NCBI RefSeq assembly: GCF_900105185.1 | Contig: NZ_FNTJ01000001.1 | Location: forward strand, 1,065,501 to 1,129,500 | Length of the DNA: 64,000 nucleotides | Origin: Pseudomonas saponiphila | Lineage (GTDB): Bacteria > Pseudomonadota > Gammaproteobacteria > Pseudomonadales > Pseudomonadaceae | Direction: 5' to 3' | Shown here: positions 8,922 to 16,827 of the stretch, piece by piece | Layout: every line of letters begins with the position of its first letter | Numbering within the stretch: position 1 is the first letter of the stretch | Notes under the pieces: model-generated | What the model saw: the letters and a program-made list of their open reading frames with translations, nothing else | Told to the model about the DNA's origin: nothing | The model's database searches: none | Made by a program: the position numbers and the translations under genes

Positions 8922-9040
8922 AGCCACCACCTGATGTGCCCGCTGTCGAGCAACGCCATCAGGCAGGTGCCACCAGCGGCGGGTAAGCCGGTTTCCTCGT
9001 CGTTGATGCCACAGGTTGCAACATGGAGCGTCCTTGTTCG
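8922..9040 (-). pseudogene. Remnant of DUF4087-type gene, internally deleted
   Basis: Positions 8938-8975 are identical over 38 bp to 7098-7135 in the intact DUF4087 gene. Similarity continues to about 9018. The sequence then jumps to a match with the start region around 7849-7877 (catggagc-tccttgttcg). About 670 bp is missing between the two matches, and single-base indels are present, so the gene is dead. It marks the second half of a tandem duplication. Confidence 0.75.
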
Positions 9041-9113
9041 CTGGGTGATGGGGCGGAGCTGGAGTACTCTCGCTCCAGGCTATTCAGTCGTTCATGGAAA
9101 TCAGGGAGATTTT

Positions 9114-9752
9114 ATGCAAAGGGGGCTGTGCACAGTAGTGAGCCTGTCGCTCATCGTTTCATCCTTGGGCGGATGCGCTTCGCAAGCCAAACCCAGAGTG
9201 GCGGGCCCTCAGGTTTATGGTTACACCCTCAATCAACGGCTCTCCGTTGACGAGTTCAAGGCGCTGTCCGATACGGGCCTGGAGACGATGAGCGGGCTCT
9301 CGATCTACGAGCTGAAAGCCCCTGCGGGTGCCAAGCTAAGTCTGTATCTGGAGCGCACCTTGTGGGTGGATAGAGTTGAGAAACTCAGCGGCCCATTCGA
9401 AGTCGCAAGTGATTGCGAAAATGCCTTCAAAGATGAGTCTGCGCAGTTGCAGGCGACGATTGCCGAGTTCAACTCCCGTCGGGCACGCCCGGGCGGGGCG
9501 CCTCGTCAGGTTGGAGATATCTACGCCAGCCAATCGACGACCCCTTGCGAGCGTAAAGGCGGAAGAGACACGGATGCCCAGAGCTACCGTTATCGGCTCG
9601 CTGCCAGCCTGAGCACCGAAACCGCGCCGGTAAAACACGGACTGTCGGAAAAGGTTGAAAACGCCTACATGGGTATGTGGATGGGCATCTTCACCATTGT
9701 TCTCTTGCCTTTTGTATTGGTTGGCGCAGCAGTAGGCGCCGTCACTGACTGA
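9114..9752 (+). CDS. Hypothetical lipoprotein B (paralogue of 8084-8791)
   Basis: 212 residues from the ATG at 9114, preceded by AGGGAGA. The signal peptide ends with lipobox LGGC. The mature protein shares PQVYGYTLNQ, a FNSRRARPGGAPRQVGDIYA block and a C-terminal hydrophobic stretch (IFTIVLLPFVLVGAAVG) with the upstream paralogue. The similarity of gene and flanks shows a tandem duplication. It converges with the SMI1-like gene 4 bp downstream. Function unknown; probably an envelope lipoprotein with one C-terminal membrane segment. Confidence 0.7.
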   Translation: MQRGLCTVVSLSLIVSSLGGCASQAKPRVAGPQVYGYTLNQRLSVDEFKALSDTGLETMSGLSIYELKAPAGAKLSLYLERTLWVDRVEKLSGPFEVASDCENAFKDESAQLQATIAEFNSRRARPGGAPRQVGDIYASQSTTPCERKGGRDTDAQSYRYRLAASLSTETAPVKHGLSEKVENAYMGMWMGIFTIVLLPFVLVGAAVGAVTD

Positions 9753-9756
9753 CCGC

Positions 9757-10383
9757 TCAATAGCGCCACTTACGCACCAGGTCTTTGCCGTAGCGCTGGC
9801 TGATCAGCGCTTCGGCGCCGTCATCGTCGTCATGCACCTCGGCCAGGCACAGCAGCATCAGGGCATCCAGGTACTCCTCGGGCGAGTCGAAGAAGCGCGT
9901 CAGCGCTGTGCCTGTGTCGTGGTCGAAGTAGTAGACCGCGCCGCTTTCCCGGTGGAAGCAGAACAGGTTGCCGTTGCCCAGGTAGTCGCCGAAAGCGATC
10001 AACTGGTGCGCCAGCGCCAGGTCCAGATCGCTCTCGGGGATATCGACGATGCCGGGGTAGGCTTCCAGCAGTGGCTGGATGCAGAGGTTGCCGGGCTCGA
10101 CGCTGCAGAGGGTTTCCGCCAGGGACAGCACCCCCAGCTGCCGGTGATAGTCGCGTAGCGAGGGAGGCAGCGGACAGCCCAGGCGCTGCTCCAGGGCCTG
10201 CAGGGCGTCCTCGCCAACCGGCGTCAGTTGCGGCTCGTTGACGTGGCCTTCCCATAGCGCGCCATAGGCGCCGATGACCGCCAGGTACCAGTTCAGCCGC
10301 GCGACTTGATCAGGCAGTTCGGGCCAGGCCAGGGGCGGGCAACCGGCGGGAGGCCATTGTTCGGGGATGGTTTGATCGGTCAT
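9757..10383 (-). CDS. SMI1/KNR4 (SUKH)-like protein
   Basis: 208 residues from the ATG at 10383 (MTDQTIPEQW), preceded by AAGGA. The centre has the SUKH-like pattern: ALEQRLGCPLPPSLRDYHRQLG near residues 80-100, later IAFGDYLGNGNLFCF and GAVYYFDHDTG. SUKH proteins often serve as immunity proteins against secreted nuclease toxins, but no toxin gene is next to it. The neighbouring lipoprotein and DUF4087 genes were duplicated with it. An immunity role is therefore only a possibility. Confidence 0.7.
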   Translation of the reverse strand: MTDQTIPEQWPPAGCPPLAWPELPDQVARLNWYLAVIGAYGALWEGHVNEPQLTPVGEDALQALEQRLGCPLPPSLRDYHRQLGVLSLAETLCSVEPGNLCIQPLLEAYPGIVDIPESDLDLALAHQLIAFGDYLGNGNLFCFHRESGAVYYFDHDTGTALTRFFDSPEEYLDALMLLCLAEVHDDDDGAEALISQRYGKDLVRKWRY

Positions 10384-10533
10384 GCAGCGTCCTTGCAAGG
10401 GCGGGAAGGGGCAGCTTTTATCCATGGCTTGAACAGATGGGTCAAGCCTGATGAGCGCTGCGGACATTGTTGGCGGTAAGGTCCGGACCTAGCCTGTGCT
10501 TTCGATCTTGAATTCATAAGGGAGGACCGCCCA

Positions 10534-11364
10534 ATGACCTTGCAAGCGGGAGTCATCGATGCCTGGGCGCAGCCGGCCAACGGCCGTGCCCGGGCGCTGT
10601 TGCCGGAAGTGGCGCGGTTGTTCGAGAAGTCCGGGGCCGCGCATTTGCTGGACCAGGCCTTGAGCATTGAGCACACCGTGGAACTGATGGACCAGGCAGG
10701 TGTGGAGAAACTCATGCTCTCGGCCTGGTGCCGGCCCGAGGGCTGGGTGTTCAGCAATGATGAGATTGCGGCTTATACCCGGGCCTTTCCCGAACGTTTC
10801 GTCGGCGTGGCCACGGTGGACCTGAGCCGGCCCATGGCGGCGGTGGCCGAGCTGGAGCGGGCCGTCAAGGAGCTGGGCTGCAAGGCCCTGCGCATCGTGC
10901 CCTGGTTGTGGAAACTGCCACCCAATCACCGCCTGTATTACCCGCTGTATGTGAAATGCATCGAGTTGGGTATTCCCTTTTGTACCCAGGTTGGTCATAC
11001 CGGGCCGCTGATGCCTTCGGAAACCGGGCGGCCAGTGCCTTACCTGGATGAGGTGGCCCTGGACTTTCCCGAACTGGTGATCGTTGGCGGGCATATCGGG
11101 CATCCCTGGACCGACGAGATGATCGGCCTGGCCTGGAAGCACGACAACATCCACATCGATACCTCCGCTTATCTGCCCACCTACTACCCTGCGCAGTTGC
11201 TGCATTTCATGCGCACTTATGGTCAGGACAAGGTGCTGTTCGGCAGCAACTTCCCCCAGCTGTCGCTGAAAAAATGCCTGGAACAGGTGCAAGCTCTGGA
11301 ACTTCCGCCGGCCATTGCGGACAAATTTCTCCAGGGCAATGCCCGTCGGGTATTCGGTTTGTAA
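10534..11364 (+). CDS. Amidohydrolase-2 family protein lacking usual metal ligands
   Basis: 276 residues with GGGAGGA upstream. The fold pattern is that of the ACMSD-like amidohydrolase-2 family: VGVATVDLSRP, a long TIM-barrel region, QVGHTGP and GGHIGHPWTDE, then a C-terminal GNARRVFGL. The N-terminal HxH normally following ID is WAQ here (Trp11-Ala-Gln13), and the usual FGSD near the end is FGSN (Asn239). Two metal-binding positions are therefore missing while two internal histidines remain. It may be a divergent subfamily with altered chemistry or a non-catalytic form. Confidence 0.75.
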   Translation: MTLQAGVIDAWAQPANGRARALLPEVARLFEKSGAAHLLDQALSIEHTVELMDQAGVEKLMLSAWCRPEGWVFSNDEIAAYTRAFPERFVGVATVDLSRPMAAVAELERAVKELGCKALRIVPWLWKLPPNHRLYYPLYVKCIELGIPFCTQVGHTGPLMPSETGRPVPYLDEVALDFPELVIVGGHIGHPWTDEMIGLAWKHDNIHIDTSAYLPTYYPAQLLHFMRTYGQDKVLFGSNFPQLSLKKCLEQVQALELPPAIADKFLQGNARRVFGL

Positions 11365-11374
11365 GCGTCGGCAT

Positions 11375-11400
11375 CAGGCGCCCACCCCCCCGGGCGCCTG
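11375..11400. terminator. Strong GC hairpin after the amidohydrolase gene
   Basis: CAGGCGCCC (11375-11383) and GGGCGCCTG (11392-11400) form a 9-bp stem around a C-rich loop, 10 bp after the stop codon. No T run follows, so it may stabilise the 3' end or be an imperfect terminator. Confidence 0.4.
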
Positions 11401-11493
11401 GACGCCGTTGCCGCGTGCGGCAGCGGTTTTTCTGGTGGGAGGTTTCTTGTTATCGTGGCCTCCCTCTTTCACGGACGAATATCGAGACAGCCC

Positions 11494-11937
11494 ATGGCTA
11501 ACTCCACCCCGTCACGCCTCGGCAAGATCCTCCAGGGTCTGCTGTTTGTTCTGATCGGCATCGGCCTGTTGGTCATCGCCGTCAACCTCACCCTCGACCG
11601 TCGCGAATTTATCGCCAGTGCCCAGACCGCCGACGGTATCGTCAGTGATCTGAACGCCGGTGGCTCGCACCCCGAAATTGCCTTTACTACCGGCAGCGGT
11701 GAGAAAATTTCCTACCCCCAGGGCGGCTTTATCTTCGGCTACCAGAAAGATCAGCCGGTGCGGGTGTACTACCAGCCCGAGCGACCGGCCAACAGTGCGG
11801 TCATCGATGACCCCGCAGCGCTCTGGGCGACTCCTGGCGTGCTGGGCCTGATCGGTCTGGTATTCGCCCTTGCCGGTCTTGTCGCTGTCGTCAGCCAGCG
11901 CGGTCGCCGCGCGCCCCAGCCATTAAAAGGACTTTGA
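11494..11937 (+). CDS. DUF3592-type membrane protein
   Basis: 147 residues from the ATG at 11494. Helix 1 (about residues 10-30: ILQGLLFVLIGIGLLVIAVN) and helix 2 (about 112-134: GVLGLIGLVFALAGLVAVV) flank a soluble region with FTTGSGEKISYPQGG and VRVYYQPERPANSAVID. This two-helix layout with the VxVxYxPxxP motif is typical of DUF3592 proteins, whose function is unknown. The next gene starts 4 bp after the stop, so the pair is likely co-transcribed. Confidence 0.75.
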   Translation: MANSTPSRLGKILQGLLFVLIGIGLLVIAVNLTLDRREFIASAQTADGIVSDLNAGGSHPEIAFTTGSGEKISYPQGGFIFGYQKDQPVRVYYQPERPANSAVIDDPAALWATPGVLGLIGLVFALAGLVAVVSQRGRRAPQPLKGL

Positions 11938-11941
11938 ATTC

Positions 11942-12529
11942 ATGAGCTACAACATCCCCATCCCGGTCAATGAGAGCCGCTGGCAGTACCAGACCGCCAG
12001 CGGCGGCGGTTTGACCGTGGCCTTGGTGGCGGGCAGTGGCGGCTCGATCATCCTGCGCTCACCTCAGGGCCAGGATGTCAGCTATCGCTATGGCGGGCTG
12101 GGCGTGGGCGTGGGCTTCGGCGCGCGTCTGCCGCGCTTCGGCAAGATCAATTTCCAGATCAAGGGCAAGAGTGTCGCCGGCGCCGGCGCCGCCGAAGCCT
12201 TCCCCAGCACCGGCAAGGTGTTTGTCAGCGACGCCCTGGTCAGCCGTGACCTGACCAGCGACGACATCACCGGCCCCTGCATGTACACCGAAGTCGCCGC
12301 CGGTCTGGTGGTGGGCGGCTCGGCCACGGCGCTGCTGTTCGGCCTGGATCCGAAACTGCTGGCGCTGGCGGTAGCCTTGAATTCCAACCCGGCGACGTCG
12401 CTGATTGCCTCCTCCACGGTCAATCAGAAACTGGTGCAGTCCGCCAAGGGCGCGGTGGTCATGGCCGGCATGAATGCCGGCGTGCAGGCCGGTGGTGGCG
12501 TTGGGGTGTTCATGGGCTATCTGTTCTAG
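11942..12529 (+). CDS. Hypothetical glycine-rich protein
   Basis: 195 residues, no cysteine-rich or catalytic motif recognised. It is rich in Gly, Ala and Val with short hydrophobic blocks (GGLTVALVAGSGGSIILRS; EVAAGLVVGGSATALLFGL; GVQAGGGVGVFMGYLF at the C-terminus), which suggests membrane association or a beta-rich fold. It starts 4 bp after the DUF3592 gene and is probably in the same transcript. No family can be named from the sequence alone. Confidence 0.6.
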   Translation: MSYNIPIPVNESRWQYQTASGGGLTVALVAGSGGSIILRSPQGQDVSYRYGGLGVGVGFGARLPRFGKINFQIKGKSVAGAGAAEAFPSTGKVFVSDALVSRDLTSDDITGPCMYTEVAAGLVVGGSATALLFGLDPKLLALAVALNSNPATSLIASSTVNQKLVQSAKGAVVMAGMNAGVQAGGGVGVFMGYLF

Positions 12530-12554
12530 GAAAGGCCCACTGGCGTGCCTGGAC

Positions 12555-13802
12555 TCACAGGCGCGCCAGGCAGTGTTGAAGAATGTCCAGGCCTTCCTCG
12601 AACACCTCCGGTTCCGTGGTCAGCGGCGCCAGCAGGCGGATGATGTGCCGCGACTTGCCGCTGGGCATCAGCAGCAACCCGGCTTCCCGGGCGCTGCCGA
12701 GCAGGGTGCTCAGGTGCTCCGGCGCCGGTTCGCCGCGGGCGTTGACCAGCTCGATGCCGCGCATCGCGCCGACCCCGGTCAAGCGGCCCAGAAAGGTGCT
12801 CAGCCGATCGGTTTTCCAGGCCTCATAACGTTGCACAATCGCCTGTTCCTGGCGCTCGCCCCAGGTTTGCAGGTGCTCGTCGGTCATTTCCTCCAGGGTC
12901 GCCAGTGCTGCCGCGCAGGCAATCGGGTTCCCCGAGTAGGTGCCGCCCAGGCCGCCCTTGGGCAGCACGTCGAGCAATTCCTTGCGCCCCACCACGGCCC
13001 CCAGTGGCAACCCGCCGCCAATGCTCTTGCCCAGCAGGATCAGGTCCGGCTCGATGCCCAGGCGCGAGAAGGCAAAGCGCTGTCCGGTGCGGCCGAAGCC
13101 GGACTGGATTTCATCGGCGATCAACAAAATGCCATGTTCGTCACAGAAGTTGCGCAAAGCCCGGGCGAAGGTCGCGTCCAGGGCCAGGAAGCCGCCTTCG
13201 CCTTGCACCGGTTCGAGGATGAAGCAAGCCACTTCCTCGATGTCGATTTCCACACTGAACAGGCGCTGCATGGCCTTCAGCGCTTCGTCGCAGCTGACGC
13301 CGTTGTCGGCGCTGGGGTAGGGCAGGTGATACACCGGTCCAGGCAGCACGCCGACCTTCTGCTTATAGGGCGCCACCTTGCCGTTGAGGTTGAGGGTGGC
13401 CAGGGTGCGCCCGTGAAAGCCGCCGTCGAAGGCGATGACCGCGCTGCGCCCAGTGGCCCCGCGGACGATCTTCAGGGCATTTTCCGCGGCTTCGGCGCCG
13501 CTGTTGGTGAGCATGCCGCTGACCGGGTAACGCACCGGGATGAAGGCCGCCAGGCGTTGCATGAACTCGATGTAGGGCTCGTGCTGCGCGGCGTTGAAGG
13601 CGTAGTGGGTGAGCCGGGTGGCCTGCTGCTGAATGGCCGCGACGATACGTGGATGGCAATGCCCAAGGTTGAGCACGCCGATACCGCCGACGAAGTCGAT
13701 GTAGCGTTTGCCGTCGCTGTCCCAGACCTCGGCGTTGCGCCCGTGGCTGAGGCGGATCGGGTGAACGGTGGAAATTGAACGGCTGATGTTCTCGTGGCTC
13801 AT
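12555..13802 (-). CDS. Class-III PLP aminotransferase (4-aminobutyrate / 2-aminoadipate type)
   Basis: 415 residues. Class-III features: the N-terminal IDFVGGIGVLNLGHCHP, the phosphate-binding NSGAEAAENALK, GGFHGRT, the PLP-contacting Asp in LLIADEIQSGFGRTG, and the Schiff-base Lys in LLGKSIGGGLPLGAV. The protein closely matches my memory of the P. putida 4-aminobutyrate / L-2-aminoadipate aminotransferase, which works in lysine catabolism. GABA, 5-aminovalerate or 2-aminoadipate are therefore the candidate amino donors. It is monocistronic and convergent with 11942-12529. Confidence 0.88.
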   Translation of the reverse strand: MSHENISRSISTVHPIRLSHGRNAEVWDSDGKRYIDFVGGIGVLNLGHCHPRIVAAIQQQATRLTHYAFNAAQHEPYIEFMQRLAAFIPVRYPVSGMLTNSGAEAAENALKIVRGATGRSAVIAFDGGFHGRTLATLNLNGKVAPYKQKVGVLPGPVYHLPYPSADNGVSCDEALKAMQRLFSVEIDIEEVACFILEPVQGEGGFLALDATFARALRNFCDEHGILLIADEIQSGFGRTGQRFAFSRLGIEPDLILLGKSIGGGLPLGAVVGRKELLDVLPKGGLGGTYSGNPIACAAALATLEEMTDEHLQTWGERQEQAIVQRYEAWKTDRLSTFLGRLTGVGAMRGIELVNARGEPAPEHLSTLLGSAREAGLLLMPSGKSRHIIRLLAPLTTEPEVFEEGLDILQHCLARL

Positions 13803-13922
13803 GGATGCGGGCTCTGGGTGCCGGAAACGAGCCGTTATCTAAGCCGGGGCCGGGGGGCCGGGACAAACGAAATAAAGTCGCCGGGTCAGTATGAAAATTC
13901 CCGATGTGCCGCAGCCTCTACT

Positions 13923-14504
13923 TCACTCCTGTTGCGCCCTGCGCCGGTTGCGCAGATGCCGTACCAGCGCCATCAGGGCCACCAGCGCTATTACCCCGAG
14001 GAAGATCGGCAGGCGATAGGGCTTCAGGTCACCGAGGAAATGCTCCAGGGCTTCGCCAGCCCAGTAGCCGCCGCTGACGAACAAGATGGCCCAGACCGCC
14101 GCGCCCAGTACGTTGAGCAGGGCGAAGCGCCAGGGCGCCAGGCCGCTGGCGCCGATCACCATGGGGCCGACCAGGCGCATGCCGTAGAGAAAGCGCACGG
14201 CGAACACCGAGGTCGATGGGTAGCGCTGGATCAGCCCCTGGACCCGTTCGATGGCCGCCTGATGGCGCTTGAGCCTGGGCAACAGGCGCGCCCCGGAATA
14301 ACGGCCGGTCCAGAACAGCAACTGATCGCCGAGGATGCCGCCCAGGGTGGCCCAGCCGATCACTTGCGGCCACTGCAGGCTGCCCTGATGCGCCGCCATG
14401 CCGCCGAGGATCAACACGGTTTCGCCCTCCAGCAGGCAGCCGATGAAGATCACCCAGTAGCCGTAGGCGGCGATCAGGGCGTTGAGGTCGAGGTGTTCGA
14501 GCAT
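13923..14504 (-). CDS. DedA-family membrane protein
   Basis: 193 residues from the ATG at 14504 (MLEHLDLNALI). DedA (SNARE-associated/VTT) signature elements are present: YWVIFIGCLLEGETVLILGG near residues 15-35, GDQLLFWTGRYSG, and the amphipathic VRFLYGMRLVGPMVIGASGL near residues 105-125, containing the conserved Arg and Gly residues. Several membrane helices follow and the tail is Arg-rich. DedA proteins are implicated in lipid flipping and envelope homeostasis. No operon partner is evident. Confidence 0.88.
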   Translation of the reverse strand: MLEHLDLNALIAAYGYWVIFIGCLLEGETVLILGGMAAHQGSLQWPQVIGWATLGGILGDQLLFWTGRYSGARLLPRLKRHQAAIERVQGLIQRYPSTSVFAVRFLYGMRLVGPMVIGASGLAPWRFALLNVLGAAVWAILFVSGGYWAGEALEHFLGDLKPYRLPIFLGVIALVALMALVRHLRNRRRAQQE

Positions 14505-14770
14505 GGGCAAGGGCTTCCGCAGGAGGCATGAAAACAAGCCGGGCGGTGATCAGGTTACACATGGCTCTGATTCCCTTCACCGGCACAAGTGCCCGGGATC
14601 TTCCAGTGCAGGTACCGCCAGGGCGCCGGCCAGTCCATCAGAACCTAGCGTAGACGCCAGCTTCGGCGGCGGACAAGGGTGGGCCTACGGGCCATTGCTT
14701 GCGTGGAGCAAACTGGGTTCGGCGGGTGTGTGAAAGCCCCTTTGATTGCAGACTGGATGCGCGAGCAGGA

Positions 14771-15289
14771 TCAGTCGTTATCTGCGTCGGCTTGCTCGGC
14801 CCAGGCGGACTTGGACGAGGGATAGCGTACTTCAACCTGGGCGCCGGCTTGAATCAGGGCCTCCTGCCAGACCCTGAACTGTTGCGGCCAGGCCTGGATC
14901 ACCTTGAAGGGGAGGCCGGTCAGCAAGTTTCTGGCCACGTTGGGGCTGAGGCCCATGGCTTGCCTGATCAGCGCGAAGATCTTCGCGGGGTTGGGGCCCA
15001 CCTCGGTGATCCAGAGTGCTGGATCACTGGAGGCGAGGGGCGGGTAGTCCGCAAGCGGAGCATACTGCCGGGTGAGCGCTGCCCTGGCATCGCTATAGCT
15101 CAGCGAAGCCAGGGCCCGGGCACTGGCCAGATGTTCATCGCAGAACCACTCGTAGCCATGAGGGTGCCCCGCGCACCCTTGGCCCAGCGGGCGATAATCG
15201 GCGAACTGCACCATGCCACCGCCAGTTCCGGCATGGCACATCTCCGAGGAAAAATCGTTGTGGCACAGGTCGCATACGGGTGGCTTCAT
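14771..15289 (-). CDS. Putative zinc-knuckle protein with L7/L12-CTD-like domain
   Basis: 172 residues. The N-terminus (VCDLCHNDF) and a later GYEWFCDEH give Cys/His positions that could bind zinc. The C-terminal about 65 residues (PAKIFALIRQAMGLSPNVARNLL, then a helix, then EALIQAGAQVEVRYP) follow the alpha-alpha-beta pattern of the ribosomal L7/L12 C-terminal / ClpS-like fold. Small proteins of this type are usually unannotated. The role is unknown; a translation-factor or proteolysis link would be speculation. Confidence 0.6.
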   Translation of the reverse strand: MKPPVCDLCHNDFSSEMCHAGTGGGMVQFADYRPLGQGCAGHPHGYEWFCDEHLASARALASLSYSDARAALTRQYAPLADYPPLASSDPALWITEVGPNPAKIFALIRQAMGLSPNVARNLLTGLPFKVIQAWPQQFRVWQEALIQAGAQVEVRYPSSKSAWAEQADADND

Positions 15290-15329
15290 CGATCGATCAC
15301 TCTGGGCATGCTCGGCCTCTGGGCTGAGG

Positions 15330-15839
15330 TCACGCAGTCTGCCCCAACACCCACGCCCAGAACATCCCCGCCATGTACAAGCCCAGCCCGAACACCGAAT
15401 GCGCCATCAGGCTGCGCAGCCGGGCCACATTCGGCTTGGGCATCTTGCTCGCCGCGACACCTGCGCCCATGCCCGGTTGCATCAGCAGGAACGGCGCCGC
15501 CACCGTCAATACGCCGATGATCAGGGCCGGTGCCAGGGTCGGTTGGCGCGCCCACTCCAGGCCGCAGACCAGCAGCAACAAAGCGGCGAAGACCACGCCG
15601 ATCAGGTAGTGAGCCAGCCAGCCAAGAGCATGTTCCCCGGGTACCGCGTTGGCCTGGGCAATGCTCTGGTGCAAGAACTGGCCACGAGGAAAGTGGCCGA
15701 TCCAGCGTCCGACCATGGCCCAGTTAGGCCCGGGAATGTTCAGTGCCTTGGCCAGAAACAATGTCCACAGATCGAGGATCAAGGTCGCGCCGAAACCGAT
15801 CAGCAACGCCGGTAAAATCAATGCCAGGTACTCATGCAT
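15330..15839 (-). CDS. DUF2938 family membrane protein
   Basis: 169 residues with an AAGGAG site 5 bp before the ATG at 15839. Four hydrophobic segments are visible, starting LALILPALLIGFGATLILDLW. Conserved-looking polar blocks are GHFPRGQFLHQSIAQA and KMPKPNVARLRSLMAHSVFGLG. I recognise the pattern as DUF2938, an uncharacterised integral membrane family. It is divergent from the ArsR-rhodanese gene across a 108-bp region that contains an 8-bp dyad, so it is likely repressed by that regulator. Confidence 0.75.
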   Translation of the reverse strand: MHEYLALILPALLIGFGATLILDLWTLFLAKALNIPGPNWAMVGRWIGHFPRGQFLHQSIAQANAVPGEHALGWLAHYLIGVVFAALLLLVCGLEWARQPTLAPALIIGVLTVAAPFLLMQPGMGAGVAASKMPKPNVARLRSLMAHSVFGLGLYMAGMFWAWVLGQTA

Positions 15840-15900
15840 AACGACTCCTTGCTGCGCGATGGGCAGCGATTCAGATTGGCGTATGGGTGTGATAATGTTT

Positions 15901-15922
15901 CATTCAATTAATTTATTGAATG
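15901..15922. promoter_or_regulatory. Dyad operator between DUF2938 and ArsR-rhodanese genes
   Basis: CATTCAAT (15901-15908) and ATTGAATG (15915-15922) form a perfect 8-bp inverted repeat with a 6-bp AT-rich centre. It sits 26 bp before the regulator start in an otherwise GC-rich genome. The ATTC...GAAT arrangement resembles operators of ArsR-type sulfur sensors such as BigR. Autoregulation is inferred. Confidence 0.55.
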
Positions 15923-15947
15923 ATTGATAAGTCAGCAGGAGCTGTCA

Positions 15948-16613
15948 ATGACCGATTCGTTTTCCCCCCAGCAGCCTCTGGCGGACATGGCTGAGCTGGC
16001 GCGCATTCTCGGCCACCATCACCGGCTGATCCTGCTGCAGCACATCGCTCGCGGCGAGCTGCCGGTGGAGCGTCTGGTGGAAGCCTCGGGCCTTTCGGTG
16101 GCCAACACCTCCCAGCATCTGCAGCAGTTGCGGCGTGGCGGTTTCGTACAGACCCGGCGCGATGGCAAACGGGTGCTCTACAGCCGGAGCCCGGGGCCGC
16201 TGGCGGGGCTGTTGGACGCTTTGCGTCAGTACGTCGATTACAACCATGGGCTGATTCGCCAACTGCTGACCGATAGTGAGCAGCAGCCGGTGCGACTGGA
16301 GGGTATTTCCCGTGAAGAACTGCGCCAACGCTTGCAGGAAGGCGGCATGACCCTGCTGGACGTGCGCTCAGCGGAAGAGTTCGCTCAAGGACATTTACCC
16401 GGGGCAGTCAACATTCCGCTGGATGATCTGGAACAGCGTCTGGCCGAACTGCCTGCCGATCAGGATCTGGTGGCCTACTGCCGTGGCCCGTACTGTGTGC
16501 TGTCACACAATGCCGCTGCCCTGTTGCGGGCCAAGGGCTTCAAGGTGCGGCGCCTGGAGCAGGGGTTCACCGATTGGCAAGCGGCGGGATTGGGGGTGGA
16601 AACCAGCGAGTAA
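15948..16613 (+). CDS. ArsR-family regulator fused to a rhodanese domain
   Basis: 221 residues from the ATG at 15948, with CAGGAG upstream. Residues about 10-95 are an ArsR winged helix (LARILGHHHRLILLQHIARG; LSVANTSQHLQQLRRGGFVQTRRDGKRV). Residues about 120-218 are a rhodanese domain (TLLDVRSAEEFAQGHLPGAVNIPLDDL) with active-site loop CRGPYC, catalytic Cys178 and a second Cys183. The rhodanese part could sense persulfides or transfer sulfane sulfur, changing DNA binding; this is inference from the fusion. Its likely target is the divergent DUF2938 gene and itself. Confidence 0.9.
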   Translation: MTDSFSPQQPLADMAELARILGHHHRLILLQHIARGELPVERLVEASGLSVANTSQHLQQLRRGGFVQTRRDGKRVLYSRSPGPLAGLLDALRQYVDYNHGLIRQLLTDSEQQPVRLEGISREELRQRLQEGGMTLLDVRSAEEFAQGHLPGAVNIPLDDLEQRLAELPADQDLVAYCRGPYCVLSHNAAALLRAKGFKVRRLEQGFTDWQAAGLGVETSE

Positions 16614-16827
16614 AAGCGCCACCTGGGCCGGCATACAGGACATTGCCTAGGGCGTCATGATCCATATCAACAGGGTTTTCAGAAAAATCCGCTACAAGGG
16701 CAACAGGCTCGGACCCACAAGGTATCGAGCTCCGGGCCCGCACCCTGAGGGCCGGGATAACCAATAAGAACCTTTGTGGACATCGGCCGAGGGGACCACC
16801 CCAGGCGGATTTTAAAGGAATAACCTG

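Noticed and set aside
9757..10383. Toxin-immunity locus centred on the SMI1-like gene
   Set aside because: No toxin-like gene (Rhs, CdiA or nuclease C-terminus) is adjacent; SUKH similarity alone is not enough.
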